From NCBI GenBank assembly GCA_027625915.1, contig JANTQA010000044.1:124001-188000 (forward strand): a stretch of 64,000 nucleotides of DNA. The letters are read 5' to 3'. Both the position numbers and the translations under genes were made by a program. Every line of letters begins with the position of its first letter. Position 1 is the stretch's first letter. This document shows, piece after piece, positions 35,930 to 50,300 of the stretch. The DNA is from Anaeramoeba flamelloides. Its lineage: Eukaryota; Metamonada; Anaeramoebidae. The notes below the pieces were generated by a model. It was not told the origin of the DNA. It saw nothing but the letters and a program-made list of their open reading frames with translations, and searched no databases.

Positions 35930-36470
35930 TGACCTAAATGCAAAAAAAAATAATTTTAAAAAAAAAGTTAACAAGCATTCTCATCATTTCAAAAAATTCA
36001 ATCAAAAAAAAAGTTGATTGAACTTACTCAATTCTAAAAAAAACAAATTTGAAAAAAAAAATCACGTGTTTCTTTTTTTTATTTCCGAATGGTTAAATGT
36101 CTTCAATTTAAAACAAATTACTTTCTTAAATTTCGAAATCAATTTAATTCGATTTAAACTAAAATGTGGTTATTTTGTAACCCTTTTGATATTTGACAAA
36201 GTAAGGATTTTGTAATATTCTCGGGAAGAAAATAAAGCATTTGAGAATAGTAAAAAATGAAAAAAAAAAAATCTTCAAGATCCCAAAAAGTGCCAAATAG
36301 AGATACTTCGGAACCAACAGATTTGTTATCAAAATAATAATTCTAATCCATCCAAATGGGAAATTGAGTGTCAGTCTTTGGAGTTGTTTGCTAAAAATTT
36401 CCTCTTTCATGATTTTGGTTTTTTGGAGATCGATCACGCTTCACACTTTGGTTAGTTTTTGATTGTTATT
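35930..36470. repeat. Repeat E copy 1
   Basis: Aligned in order with 55560-55890: ATCAATTTAATTCGATTTAA versus ATCAATTTAATTAAATTTAA, AAGTAAGGATTTTGTAATAT versus AATAAGGATTTTGTAAAATT, AAAATCTTCAAGATCCCAAA versus CTTGAGATCTCAAAAAAGTT, and GATACTTCGGAACCAACAG versus GACACTCCGAAACTAAAGC. Class unknown. The 92-codon minus-strand frame inside it is not conserved as a protein. Confidence 0.6.
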
Positions 36471-36539
36471 AGGCACTTATTAAAATTACAAATTTTTTTT
36501 ACATTTCAGAAAATTATTTTTTACCGTAATGACTCGACA

Positions 36540-36900
36540 TTAAATGCAAATTAAGATATAGAAACTATTCAAATTAAAGCATAAAATACAGATTCTTGTA
36601 AAATAATTTCTGAAAAAAATTCCAAATTTTGTTCACTACTTTGAGATAGTTTTGTATCATTATTTTTGGTTGATAGTTTGTGTTTTAAAAGTAAAGCTGA
36701 TCTTCAGCCATTTCCAGTTTTCAGACATAATATTTATGCAAAATTTAAGTCAAGAAAACAATTCCAAATTAAGTCACAAAATTAAAATTCTAGTAAAATA
36801 ATTTGAAAAAAAAAATTTAAAATTTTGTACACTACTTTGAGATTTTTTTATCTTTAAATTTAGTTGAAACTTTATTTCCTAAAAGTGAAATTGTCTATAT
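36540..36900. repeat. Two adjacent family A MITE-like sequences
   Basis: Blocks at 36545-36705 and 36740-36900 each carry the family A interior (CTTGTAAAATAATTT or CTAGTAAAATAATTT, then CACTACTTTGAGAT, then a GTTGA.AGTTT-type segment and AAAAGTRAA). They are direct neighbours in the same orientation and diverged from each other. Confidence 0.55.
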
Positions 36901-38984
36901 TATGAGTTAAAATATTAGTTTATTAATTCAATTTTTTAGAAAAATAATTGTTATGATTTTTTTCTATATATTTTTTTTATTTATATTTTCATGTATTCCT
37001 CCTATGAGATTGTGAAAATCAATTAAAGAATAGAACGAAATAATTGGTTCAAAAATAATTTCAAATAGTTCAAAAAATTTCATTCTGGATAAAGTTATCT
37101 ATTATTATTTTGGATTTTTTTTTAATTCAAATCTTGGAGTAATTGTTCTCATTTTGAAATTAACAACTATTTTGATTGAAATAATGTTACAATAAAGTAA
37201 GAAAGATCAATTATTTTGATTTTTCATTGTACAAAATTATAGAAAACAAGATAATATTTATCTTTTAAAATTTTCTAAAATATTAACTTGACAGTTAAAA
37301 AAAAAAAATTTATTTTTTTGCTTTTAATTCAATCCTTTTAATTATTGAATAAATTAGCAAAGTAATTTTAAATTATATTTTATTTTATAATGAGATTTTT
37401 TTTTTTGGCATCTGTAGTCAATATATTATTATTAGGTGAGACAAATTTTGGATACAAAATCAATTTTCTTTTTTCCAAGTTCTTAAACTGTAATAGTTTA
37501 TATTTTTGATTATTTGAAATTATTTTTCATTTTTTTCTTTTTCATTTTTAATTTTTTCTTTTATCTTTTTACATTTAAAAAAAAGGGTAATTGAATTAAT
37601 AAATTGTTCATAAATCACAATTTTTCCAATTTTTACTATTATATAATTTTATAAAACCCACAGGGGGGTTTTACATATTGACAATAGTTAACTTAGTTAT
37701 TTTAGGTAGAATTTCTCATTTCTTTTAACAACAAAAAAATCTACAATTTCATTAATTATATTATATCAGTAGAAAATTCAACTGTTAAATTTTAAAAATT
37801 GTTAAATCTTTAATATTGAAATTTTAAAAATCTTATTTTCAAATAGTTACCAATTATAACAAAAATTGAAATATTACAAAATATCATTTTTGAAAAAAAG
37901 AATAAATAAAATTTATTTAGTAAGTGGTAAAATTAAAATAGTAAATAACTAAAATCCTATTTTTTGAGTCTAGATGGTTCAAATTTCTTTTTAAAATCAA
38001 TTTTTTCATTAAAATAAATTAATTTTATTTTTTCATTGTTATTATTTTCTTTTTTAGGGAAATCTTGTAATGTCTCTATATTTTTAAAACACTTCATATT
38101 TACCTAAATGTCATCAAGTCACAAATAAAGATTTAAAATAATATTGATGTGTTAATATATAAAATAAACTTTTTTTTTCTTTATTATTAAATTAAATTTT
38201 AATAAAAAAACCAAAAGAGTTAAAAGATAAATTCGAAGAATGTTATTGTTTGTTTTTTTTTATATTGGAAAAAAAAATAAATTATTCCTTTTAACATTTT
38301 TTACAAAGAATTTTATTTTGTTTTTGAATTTTTAAAAGTTGAAATTTTACTACATTAATAGTAATTGACAAAAAAAACACATTGATTTAATATTAATAAC
38401 TATTAAATAAACATTGATAATTTTATGATATAAAAAATAAATAAAAAAAGGAATTTCTAAGAAATTTAAAGTTTTTTTTTCGAAAAAATTTCAAAAAATT
38501 GAATTAAGAGAAAAATAATAATTCTTTTATTCAGATCAAAATGAAAAGTTTAATTTGAATAATTATCGAAAACTTCAATTCAAATAATCAAGTATAAACA
38601 AAAAAAAAAAAAAATTCATTTAATACAATGAAATTAAATAGATAAAAGCTTTTTTTAAAAGATAAACCAAACAATGAAAAATCAAAGAAAAAAAAATTAA
38701 AAGTAACTTTTAAATATTATTCAAAGATAATATAATAATCTTTTTAACTAAGAATATAAACTCTGTTTCAGTCAAAGTGACCAACGTTTTCTTTCAAATA
38801 TCAATTATTTTATATAATTGACCTTTGAAGAACAAATAAGAAATAGCAAGAATAATATACATCTAATATTTGTTGATGTATGTCTGAAAGAAAACTAATT
38901 AATCAATAAATTTTCTTAAAAATTGAAAAACTCAAATTCTTAGGGATACATTGAGAAAAACAAGGATGTTCGTTTTGAACTTCT

Positions 38985-39150
38985 ACTGGTATTTGAATAA
39001 TAAATGTGAAACAATTTTCACTTTATTTTCCACACTTTTCTTTTAGAAATCAAGTCCCCAAACGAAGTGTGTTGGTATTTGTGGTCTCTATTTGAAAAAG
39101 GAAATGAAAATGAAGTGAAATTTTTCACATTTATTAAACAAATATCAAAG
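38985..39150. repeat. Imperfect hairpin
   Basis: GGTATTTGAATAATAAATGT then GAAACAATTTTCACTTTATT on the left pairs imperfectly with AATGAAGTGAAATTTTTCAC then ATTTATTAAACAAATATCAA on the right. Loop about 45 bp. Could be a small MITE; no target duplication identified. Confidence 0.45.
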
Positions 39151-39450
39151 ATCGAATAGAATTGAAATAGTAATCAATATGATTTCTCAGCAATCATTTC
39201 CACAGTTTTAATAACCTTAGAATAACACGTTTTTACCAAGTGACTATTGATCTTGCAATTAAAAATTTTTTTGCAACTGAATGACGTTTTAAAACAAAAT
39301 CGAAAAAAAAAAATAAAAATGTGTAAAAATGATTTCAATTTTGAAAATTTCCAAAATAAAATTTTTCTTCTAATATCTTTGCAAAACCTTTAAACACATG
39401 TAATATACTCATTACAACTGGGCCTATTTGACTGAAAAATAGTTTGGATA

Positions 39451-39489
39451 TATATATTTATATATATATATATATATATATAGATTTAT

Positions 39490-39582
<93 letters not shown>
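39451..39582. repeat. TA and GT microsatellites
   Basis: A TA-rich run (39451-39482) is followed by about 45 uninterrupted GT dinucleotides (39492-39582), by far the longest simple dinucleotide tract in the window. Confidence 0.95.
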
Positions 39583-39584
<2 letters not shown>

Positions 39585-41384
39585 TTTCTTTATTGGTAAA
39601 AATTTGAAAAAAATCAAGTGGAAATTTTAACTAGTTAATCTAGATTAATTAGGATCTTTGAAAAAAAGTTCTGATTTGTGTGTCTTTTATTAAATAATAT
39701 TGTTTATTTGATTTCTAGATTTTAAAAGGACTAAAATTAAAAAATCCTAAAGATTAAAAAAAAATTCAATGTTTAATCCAACTTGAACTATTGACAAAAT
39801 CAGATAAAAGTTTGAAAAAAAATATTTGTTCAAAAAACTGACAAATTTTACCATTAAAAAAAATAATAATTTTTTTTATTTTTAAATTATTTACAATCAA
39901 ATATATATATATTACTATTTAAAAGCAACAAACTGATAAAAAAATATCTATGTGATGTCAAAATATCTTTTTATAATGAATGAATGATTTATAAAAATAA
40001 TATTGGAAATGTTTGGTGCAAAGTGCCCTAAAAAATTTCATAGTAACGAGTGATATATTTTAATCATTAAAACTGAAAAGTTTTTTTGATATCTAGACAA
40101 TATTTACAAAAAAAATCAAATTGATTATTTTTACAAAATATAGATGGAAAATAAAAAAAAAACAATAACCTAAAAAAATTTTCGAAATATTAAAAAAATT
40201 TTTCAAGTTATTTTTTAATTGAGAGTAACTATACAATTTTTAATTATAAAATTTTCTTATTAAGATAATTTTTTATAAATTCGATATCTTATAATCAATT
40301 CATCACAAAAATATAAAAATCATGAAATTCAAAAACTTTTATAATTTTTAAAACTATTTTTTTATTTTAACTGTAAAATTTTTAATTGATAAATTTTTCT
40401 TTTAAAGAAAATTTTTAATAAATGATATAAGTTGAAAATCTATATTAAAACAATTAAATATAAAAGTTCATTACAAAGGAAATTAGGTAATTTCGGGTTG
40501 TAAGGGTTATATTTAATAAAATAGTTTCATGTTTCTTTAAACAAATGTCTTGGTTTTTTGTAGACATATCTGAAAAAAATAGTAGAAACCCTAAAAAAAT
40601 TAGTACAATATAAAGTATCAGTGGTAAAAATAAAAACTAAAATCTCAAGGTTAGGGTTTAATACCCTAAAATGGATATAATTACTAAATTATTTACCTTT
40701 TTAATTAAAAAGTCACCAAGGAAAAATTTTACGAAAAATCAGATTTATACTTGGTACTCTCATTAATTCTTGGAAGGGAATTGCTGATCAATTTGAACCT
40801 TTTTGAAATATTATAAAAACTGATGAATAATTGGAAAAAATCCTTTTCAATGTAAGGAGTCGATCTGATTTTAGTGAGAATTGATCACGCTCTCACTTGT
40901 TACAATCATTTTTCTAATTCAAATTGGTGATTCGTGGAGTAAGTAGTCTTCAGAATTTTTTAATTAAGTCTTTTATTTAGTCAAATATAAAGAAATTCCC
41001 AAAAAAAAAAAAACATATAATTTAGAAAACCAAAAGACAAACAGGTGAACTTTTAGTACTCATTTTTTTTAAAAAGAAAAACAATTAATAAAAATAAATG
41101 TTTTTTTGTTAAAAAGGATTGAAATTTTTTATAATATTGTATTTATTTATTATTAGTTCAAATAAATCAAATTGATTTTTTAAAAAAAAATTTAAAAATA
41201 TAGTGATCAATAACAAAAAATAAACAATTTCTTTTAGGAACATATTAATAATAAAAATAATAAATAAATATAATAAAAAGAAATATAAAAAAAGTAGTAA
41301 CAATATATATTAATATATATATATAATTTCCTTAATTTTAATTAACAACAAGAAAAAAAAAAAAAAAAAACCTCATGATATTTC

Positions 41385-44300
41385 TTATTTTATTGAAACA
41401 TTTTGATTTTTTTCAATTAGTTCATCGGTTTTTTCGATATATTCAATAATAACACGTGTTGTACCAGCTACAATCACTCTGCCTAATTTTCTTAATTCTA
41501 AGAAATATTTAAACAAAAGTAATAGATGTAAATGTAATTGTAATAATTTTTTATCCAAAATTTTTTCAATTTTTTTTTCAAAACCATTTGTTTGTATATT
41601 TTGGATAATTTCTTCAATTTCATTTAACGCTTGAATATATTGATTATCAGAATCAATAATTCTATGTATAAACTTTGTTCTATTATTTAAAAATTTTTGG
41701 AATCGATTCATTTTTTTACTTTTTGCCTTGTTTAATCTATCATTTAATTTATTATAATATTTATCACCCTCGGCCTTAAACAAGAGATTATACTTGAATT
41801 GATGTAAAAATTTAATCGACAGAATATCTTTATTTGTAAATTCCCTTTTGAGAGTATTTTCGAAAAAATTACATAAACTATTTTCAATAGAATAATATTG
41901 TTCAACCTTTGATTGAATTAATTTTGTAGAGATATTGATTACTGTCAAATATTTCACTGGTTTATCGTATTCGACATTTTGGCATTCTTTGAGAAATTCT
42001 TTATTCTTTTCGTCTATTTTTTCTTTTATTTTTTGTAATTCCTCTTTCTTGAGTATTATTTCATCAATTTTTATTATTGATTTATCATTTTGACCCATTT
42101 GTGTTTCCTTAATTGTTAGCATTCTTTCTAATTCTAAAATGTCTTGTTCCAAATCAAGTTTTTCATCTCTTTGTTGGTTATCATCGCTCTTATCCTTTAA
42201 TTGATCAACATTTTTTGATTCCAATTTGGCTATTTTTTTCTTGTTTTCTTGATCTCCTTTTTCACTTTTTTCGTTTATATTCCCTAATACATTCTGTCCC
42301 TTTTTAATTTCTTTGTCTTTTTTTGTTTCATTATTAATCTTATTATCATCAATTTTCTTTTTCTTATTCAAATCATTTACAATTTTCTTTTTCTTCTTCA
42401 TATCGTTTATATTATTATTACTTCCTTTATTATCATCCTTTGGATTTACTTTTTTGTCTTTTTCTGAAAGTGAATTATCTTCTGCAGAATTTGTTCCCAT
42501 ATTTTTTTCCTGTCCTTCTTCATCTGATATTAATATATTTAAGAAGGAAGCTAAATTTTTCATTGGTGTTGCTGTGATTTTTTTTTTAATTCTTAAAGTA
42601 TCTCCTGCATAATTGCCTATTAATTTGGATATATCATTTTGGGTCTCATCAAATTCAGGGAAAAAGTCACCAGTTTCGTTATTAAAAAAGGATTCGTCTA
42701 CTTCATTTTCTTCTGATAGCATTATTTGTTCATGATAATCATCATCATAACGTGCATTGAATTGAGAATTGGTTGAATAATAATAATTTGATTCTTCATT
42801 ATCAGAAGAAACTAGATCATAAATTTCTTGTAAAAAATTTTTTGATTCGCTTTGTTCCAATTTACGTTTGATATTTTCCTGATCATTATTTTCTTCTCCT
42901 TTATTACTGCCCTTCTCCTTACTTTTGCCTTTCATTTTCCCTTTATCTTGGTCTATATTTTTAACCTTTTTGAATTTTTTTGACTTCATTGTACCGTTTT
43001 TTTTCAGTTCTTTTAATTGTAATTTTTCCTTTAAAATTTGTTTTTCTTTCATTAGTTGATCATGAAATTGATTTCGGATTGTTAGTAACTCATCATCATT
43101 TATTATAATAGGGAATTTATTTAATCCTTTATAAAAAGCAGTAATAGATTTATTTTCATTGAATAATTTATTTATGGATCTATTAGAATAAGTAGTTTCA
43201 TATTCAATTTTTAACTTTTTATTTATTTCGAAATTCGGATGGTTTATGATTTTGTTAATTATTGTTGTCATTTCCCCAGTAAACTCATTTCCTAAATTTT
43301 TGATCAAATCTGACAAAACTTTTTTGTTTACCTGCGACAAGTTTTTGTTTGTTAAAACAAAATCTGAAAAAAGGATTTCAAAAAATATAAAATAATTGAT
43401 TCTATATTTTTTGGTACACAACCCGATCATTTCCAATAAGAATTCGAATAATTTGATTTTAAATTTGGGTGTTAAGATTGAAAAAAATGGTTTTTTAATT
43501 GCTTTAATAAATTCGATTGGCGAATTATTATATGCATCATTTTTAAAATTTTTTAATATATTTGCCAAGTTGTTAAAATCTAACTTTTCTGATTTTAATA
43601 TAATTGAATTAATAATCATTAAACAATTGTTTTTGAGTTTAAGAAATTGTTCTTTTTTTTTTTTAAATTTCCTCAATTTAATTTCCTTGTCTTCGTCTTC
43701 TTCATCTTCCTCTTCTCCAGATAACAATTCTTGATAATTATTTTCATTTTTATTAAAAAATTTCTTCTTCTTGGCTTTAGAGTGGAACAAAAAGGTATAA
43801 TTTTTTTTTGGATAAATTTCAATTAAAAATGGCAACAGAGAACCAATATTTTGAACAAATTTAATATTCCCCTTTTGGATTATTTTATTTGATGGTAATT
43901 GCAATAATTTACTTAATAATATAATTGTTTTTTGAAATGTATTTTCAAATTGAAATCCATTGAAAATTAAAGGTTGTAGTCCTTGGAATTTCATTATTTT
44001 TTTCAAATTTTTAGGTTTGGCTTTTAGCAATATGTCATAAATAGAATCAGAATCAGAATTGGAACTTTTTTTAGAAGTAGAATTATCCTTAGAACTAGTA
44101 GTAGAATTATCATTGGGGTTAGAATTAGAATTGTCATTAGAACTAGACTTGGAATTTGATGTAGAAGTTGTATTTGTATTTGTATTTGAATTTGAATTTG
44201 AATTTGGATCCAATTTGGATTTATTTTCAAAATCCTTAGAATCATTAAGAAAATCTCGATCCACAATTATGTTTAATATATCTAAAATTAATTCAAAAAT

Positions 44301-47300
44301 AGAGTTATTTTTAGTTTTTAATAATGCAATCAATGTCCAAAAGATTTGAGGTATTGTTTTAATCGATGATTCCATTTTCATGATTAATATTTTGAAAGTT
44401 TTTAAATTTTCGTAAATGATCCAAGAAAAATCAGTATTTTTTTCGCGATTAATAATATATTGGAAATTATTTATTAATTCTTTAATATGAGTCTCAGTGG
44501 GAACACCAATTAAATTTCGATAAATTTGATGACTTCTTGAAACAATAAATAAATGCTTTTTATTTTCATAAATGTCTTTATTTGGCTTTGAAATAATCCA
44601 TTTTAATGATTCTTTAAAGTAATTTTCCTTTAAATTTTTATCGAAAATTAAAAACAAATCTAACAAATCATCTAAAAACTCGTTTAGTTTAATTTCTGAC
44701 TCAATATTAATCTTTGTTATTGATATTGTTTCGTTTTTCCAAAACTGATAATTTTTATTGGTTATTTTCTTCAGAATTTTATTACTAAGATTTAAGGCCA
44801 ATTGGTTTTCAATTTCCTTTTTATTCATTACCACACGAATGATTAGATTAGATAATAATAATCTAGAATGTCTTTTAACAAATTCTTGTTTATGATCAAA
44901 TCCTAAAAGAATTATTTGTAAAAGTAATGGTAATTTTAAAAAAATTAAAGATTCTGAGATTTGAATGATGATCTCACTTAACAATACAATTACAAAATCG
45001 AGTCTCGTGATTTTGTCCATTGAATTATCCTTTCCAATATCTTCATCCATAATTGGGAAGGTGTTATTCACAATGTTAATAAGTTGGTTATTCTCGCTCC
45101 CACTACTCAGAATCCCATTATTGGATTCAAACATTCCTTCGTTGTCTAATTGTTGTTTGTTGAATTTTTTTTTCTTAAAAGTAAAATATTGTAACAATTT
45201 ATCCTTTAATACAATTTTGAAGAGTTTTTCTTTCGAAAATTTATTAAAATGATGGATTATTTGCTTTGAGGTTAATAGATATTCAATTTGGAAATCCCCG
45301 ATGGAACAAGAAAATAACGATTGCACAATTCCAGAAATATTTTTACTTTTAATAGACAAAGCTGTCCAAATACCATCCAAGAAACTGGTGTTGAGTGGTC
45401 TATTTTTCATTGTTATTGTCAACAGGCTAGCAAAAATTTGATGGAATTGCTTTTTAGATCGCGAGTTGCCATGAATGTATTCAAATTGTTGGATCCAATG
45501 TATTAAATATTCCAAAATGCAGTCCTTTCGATAATGGATTTCAAATCTGCTTTTGAAATCGATATTACTATTTATCTCGTGCTGTAAAATAGTGTATCTC
45601 TTCGCCGCCTCAAGAATTAATTTAAATGATAAATCCTTCCTCCTATAGGATAGCAAATTACTTAAATGTCTTCTTTGTTCATAAATCCTTTCCGGTATTT
45701 CTGCCTGATCGGAGGTAATCACAGGCAAGGTTTTAATTTGTTCCTCTGTCAGGATTTCTGTTTTGTACAGGTTCCATAATTTGACAATTTCAAATCGAAT
45801 TGATTTACTGATCGATCCTATATTGTAAATCAAAAAATTTATTAATTTCTCGATCGGTAATTGAATTTTTCTATGATACAGTGCATTACAAATGGATAGT
45901 ACAAATCCCTTTGCCCAACTGGCCTTTGCCGAATATGATTTTTTTAAATAATAATCTAATAATTCATTTTCATTGTTTTGAAAGAGGTTCTGAATAGCAA
46001 CTTTTGCCACTCTGTGGTAGTTGGCTTTATTAGATAATAATAATTCATAAATCCAACTCAAGATTATTGATTTATCCTTCTTTAAGATATCGGTTTCAAA
46101 TATTTGTCCTTTTAATAATTCACTCATTATTTGTAAGCAAACAAATTGAATAGATTTGGATTCATTTATAAAAATTTCCAATAAGGATTGTCTTTTTTCT
46201 TCATTTTTAAATTTTGGATTAATAATATGTTCAAAATATTTTTTTTCAAAATTAAATCTATCTTTTCCTTCTTTTTGAAACCCAGTAAAGATTATTAAAT
46301 TTAAAAAATATTTTTTTCGATCATTAAAATTTAATATTTCAATTTCTTTTTGATTTTTTTCTTCTTTTTTCTGTTTTTTTTTGTTTCCTTTTTTCTCATC
46401 ACCCATTTCTTCATCAATGAATTTGTTATGTTTACTAATAATAAGATTCTCATAATCATCATCATCGTTATTATTCATTAAAATGGAAAATGTTCTGAAT
46501 AATAAAAATAAATTATATTTCAAAGTCAAATTAATTAATTTTTTATTAAAATTTGGTGATAAAAAATAATTTATTGATTTTTGAATAAAAAGATAAATTG
46601 CCTGTTGAATAAACTTATTCTCATGAAAATCAGTAACGGTTAATTGATCTAAAAATAATCTATATATTATAGTTATGGAACTTAATTTTTCAATTCTTTT
46701 TTTTAAACCCTTTTTTTTATTTTGTTTGTTAAAAATAACCTTGCTAATATTTTTTAAAAACCCATTCACATAATGAAAAGATTTAAAATGTATTTTAGAT
46801 AAAGACAAAATCGCTGCATCCTTATGTACATTTATTGAACTATTATAAAATTTTTGTAACAATAATAATAAATTTTTAATTTCATTTTCTTTAATAATAT
46901 CCGGATTGCTACAAGATGATAATACCATCGAATAATTTTCCCATCGTTGTAATTCGTCTTTTAAGTTATATACACTATTTTTTTTCATTATTTTTAATGA
47001 TCTCTTATCACTTAATTTTTTCAAAATAAAATCATTTAATTCTTTTAATTGATTTTTTAAAATTGGGAAAATGATCTTTATAATATTAGGGATTTGGTTG
47101 GAGATTTCTTTTATAATTTCTGACAAAATATAAATGTATTTATATTCATTAGCAGAATCTTCGTATTGAATTAATTCTTTATATTGCTCTAATATTTCTT
47201 CAACCTTTTCTTCAATTACTTCTTTCTCTTCTTCATCTATATTATTTTCATGATCTTTCAATCGATCATTATTTTCAATTTTTTTTAAATTTTTGTATCG

Positions 47301-50300
47301 AAGGAATAAAAAATCAATTGGAAAAACAATATTTCCTTTCGACCATTTATACGAGTTTGACTTTGAGAATAATAATGGTCCCTTTTTAATAAATATTTCA
47401 ATCACTCTTGTTTGTTGAAATAGTTTTTTTTTTTTTTTTTTTGGATCAATATCCTTTTCTTCTGTTTTGGATTGATTAGAATCATCATCATCATCATCAT
47501 AATCATCATCATCTTGATTATTTTCTTCCTCGTCCATAGAAGAATTATCATCGTCGTCGTTGTATTCATCAATATCATCCAATTCGTAATCAAATTCTTT
47601 TAGTTGCTTAATTAATAATTTATTTATTTTATTTATTAATTCTAAATTTTTAAAAGCAAGAATTTTGATATCTTTTTCTAAATATACTAACATTAATAAA
47701 CATATACTTTCAACTTTTTCAATATCAAAATCAACAATTAAATCAAAAGTGTGGTCCATTCCACTCATATCCAATAATCTAATATCATGGAAACCATCTT
47801 CAGTCATTAAATCATCATGCCATATTTGCAAGAGTTGATTTAATTGGTTCAAAGAGAATTCGATAAGTTTAAAAAAATGGAAAGGTATTTGGCTAATAAA
47901 TTTGGAAAATTCATGAATAATAATTGGCCTCAAGTCGGGTTGGTTTTGAACAATTCTTTTTAATGCATTAAACGAATGTAAGGCAATATCCTGCTGCTGA
48001 TGTAAAGTGTATTTTACAAATATTGAAATGATTTGTTCGGGGTATGGTAAAATAATTGGGATGATTTTACTTAAATAATAAAAAAATTGTAAATATTCCG
48101 GTTTGTCCCGAGTTATCAATTCTTGATGAACTTTGTTTTGTGAATACCAATTTATATTTCCAATTTGTTGATCAGTAATTTTTACTGATTCTTTTAATAA
48201 AATTTCAAACTTTGTTAAATACTTTTTAATTTCATTTTTTTTTTTTTTTTCTTTATTATCATCATCATCGCTATTATTTGGATCATCATCGTCACCCGTT
48301 TTCTTAGTTTCCTCACCTTTGAAGTTTTTCCCATTCTTATTATATTTAATCCAAAGTTTGTGGAATGCTCTAATTGATAAAGACACCTTTGGAAATAATT
48401 TTTTTCCAGATTTGGCCAATTTTAAAATGATTGATTCCATTGTATATGTTAGATCATATTTAGATACAGATAGAATAATTGAAATTAAATATGGATAACA
48501 TTTTTTATCTGAAATAGCATTTTTTGTTTTCTTGGTATCAAAAAATAATTTGTTAACAATTAGATTTAAGATTTTTTTAATTTTCTTTTCTTCCATTGTT
48601 TGGCTAAATCTAATAATAATACACTCAACGAAATAAGACAAGATTTTTATAATTTCGTTTTTGTATTTATTTGATAAGAATTTATTATTTAATGAAATTT
48701 GTAAAAAAGATTGAATATTTTTTTCAAAATTATTTTGATCTAGACAGCACAATGAACTAACCATTAACTTTAATCCAAAAAAGATAGTTTTTGAATTTTG
48801 TAATAACTTTTTTGAAAGTTTTAAATATTCTCTCATTAAATTAATCCATTCTTCATTTTCAAAAAAAGTTTTTAATTCTTTTGATTTTTTATAGGTGTTT
48901 AATAAAATGTTTGATAAAAATAATATCTTTTCAATGCCTTGTCGGCTTTTTTTCTTTATAACTCGATCTTCTTCATTTTCTTTTTTTTTGTCTTCTTTTT
49001 CTTTTTCATCTTCCTTTTCATCTTCCTTATCATTATCAACATTATTTGCAATGGTATAAATATTTTTTAGAAATTTGATAGATTTTTTAATATTTCTTTT
49101 GTTATTTACTTTTAAACTAATGCAAGAAAATATTTTATTTACACCTTCAACACTAAGAATTTTATAATTAACTTTTTTTTGAATATATTTTTTTAAGATT
49201 AATTTTGAACATTTTTCAAAGTCAATTTCACAAAGCAAATTTAATAATTCTTCATAAGTAATTAATACACTTTTTAGATTCAAGATTTTTATATCTTCTT
49301 TGGAAGATAATTTTAATAAAGTTTCAAAATTAAGAATTTGTTTAAAACATAAATCAATATAAGATTCAAACATTTGGTTTCTATTTTTAGTTTTTTCATC
49401 TTCATCTTCATCTTTATCTTGTTCTTTTTTTCCCTTATTTTGGATTGTATTTTTGTTTTCTTTTGCTGTTTTATGATAATTTTTAAATATTTTTAAAGAT
49501 GTATATAAAAATACTATCTCTGTTGCAATGGTTTTTAAATTGGTTGAATAATCTTTTGATTGTAAATTATATTTATTAAAGCTATTTCATATTTATTTTT
49601 TTATTTTTTATTATTATTATTTGAATGAGAAAAGAAATAAAATGTTAATTTAAATTTTTTTAGTGAAAAAACACTTTAAAAATATATATTAAACTGATTT
49701 ACATCTTCCATGTGATCATTAGTTGTAGTTCTAAAAAAAACTAAAAATAAAATCCGAAATGATCTTGCTTTTAAGTGTTTTGTCTTTTTTATACTTTTGT
49801 CCTGTGTGCCGTTAGGTTTTTTTTAATTTGAGAAATAAAAAGAAAATTGATGAAATTTTCTTTTAATTTCTTAAATTAAAAAAAAAAGCCGTTAGGTTTT
49901 CCTGAATTCAAAAGAATTGAGTAAAATCAAAGATTTTTCTCTATTCTTTTGAATCCTGGAAAAGCGCCGTTAGGCTTTCTTGTGTTTTCTGTTTATTTGT
50001 GAAAATCGATAGATTTAACAAATAAAACAGAAAATCTCAAGAAAACCTAGGCACTCTCCGGCACTCTAAGGCACTCACCTAATTTCTAAATTTTTTTTTA
50101 GAAATTTTGTTAAAGAATCACAAATTTTATTATCACTTACTAATGATAATATACATGATGAATTCTTTTTATTAATAATATCTCCAATATTATTAATTTT
50201 TTTATTTTTTTCAAAAAATTCAGATATCCAGATTTTTCGAGTTATTTTATAGGCCCGACACTACCATAAAAAATGATCAAAATCTTCAATGATATCAATT

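Larger units (their letters stand above)
32620..41384. other. Long gene-poor region
   Basis: About 8.8 kb without a supportable gene. It contains a strong foldback MITE (34142-34963), a family of short sequences related to MITE A at 36540-36900, a repeat E copy at 35930-36470, a hairpin at 38985-39150, and a long GT microsatellite at 39492-39582. At 32728-32860 there is a short remnant resembling AGTGCC-family ends (GTGTCAGTCAAGTGCCTAG). The stretch 36950-38900 shows nothing beyond AT-rich sequence. Confidence 0.6.

Noticed and set aside
36159-36437. 92-codon minus frame with hydrophobic segments
   Set aside because: It lies in repeat E, and the second copy at 55560 does not preserve the frame.
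49703-49719. Small alternative first exon (ATG at 49719, donor at 49702) for the Furry-like gene
   Set aside because: It would join in frame but gives only five residues and no family match; the exon at 52446-52762 fits both phase and family sequence.
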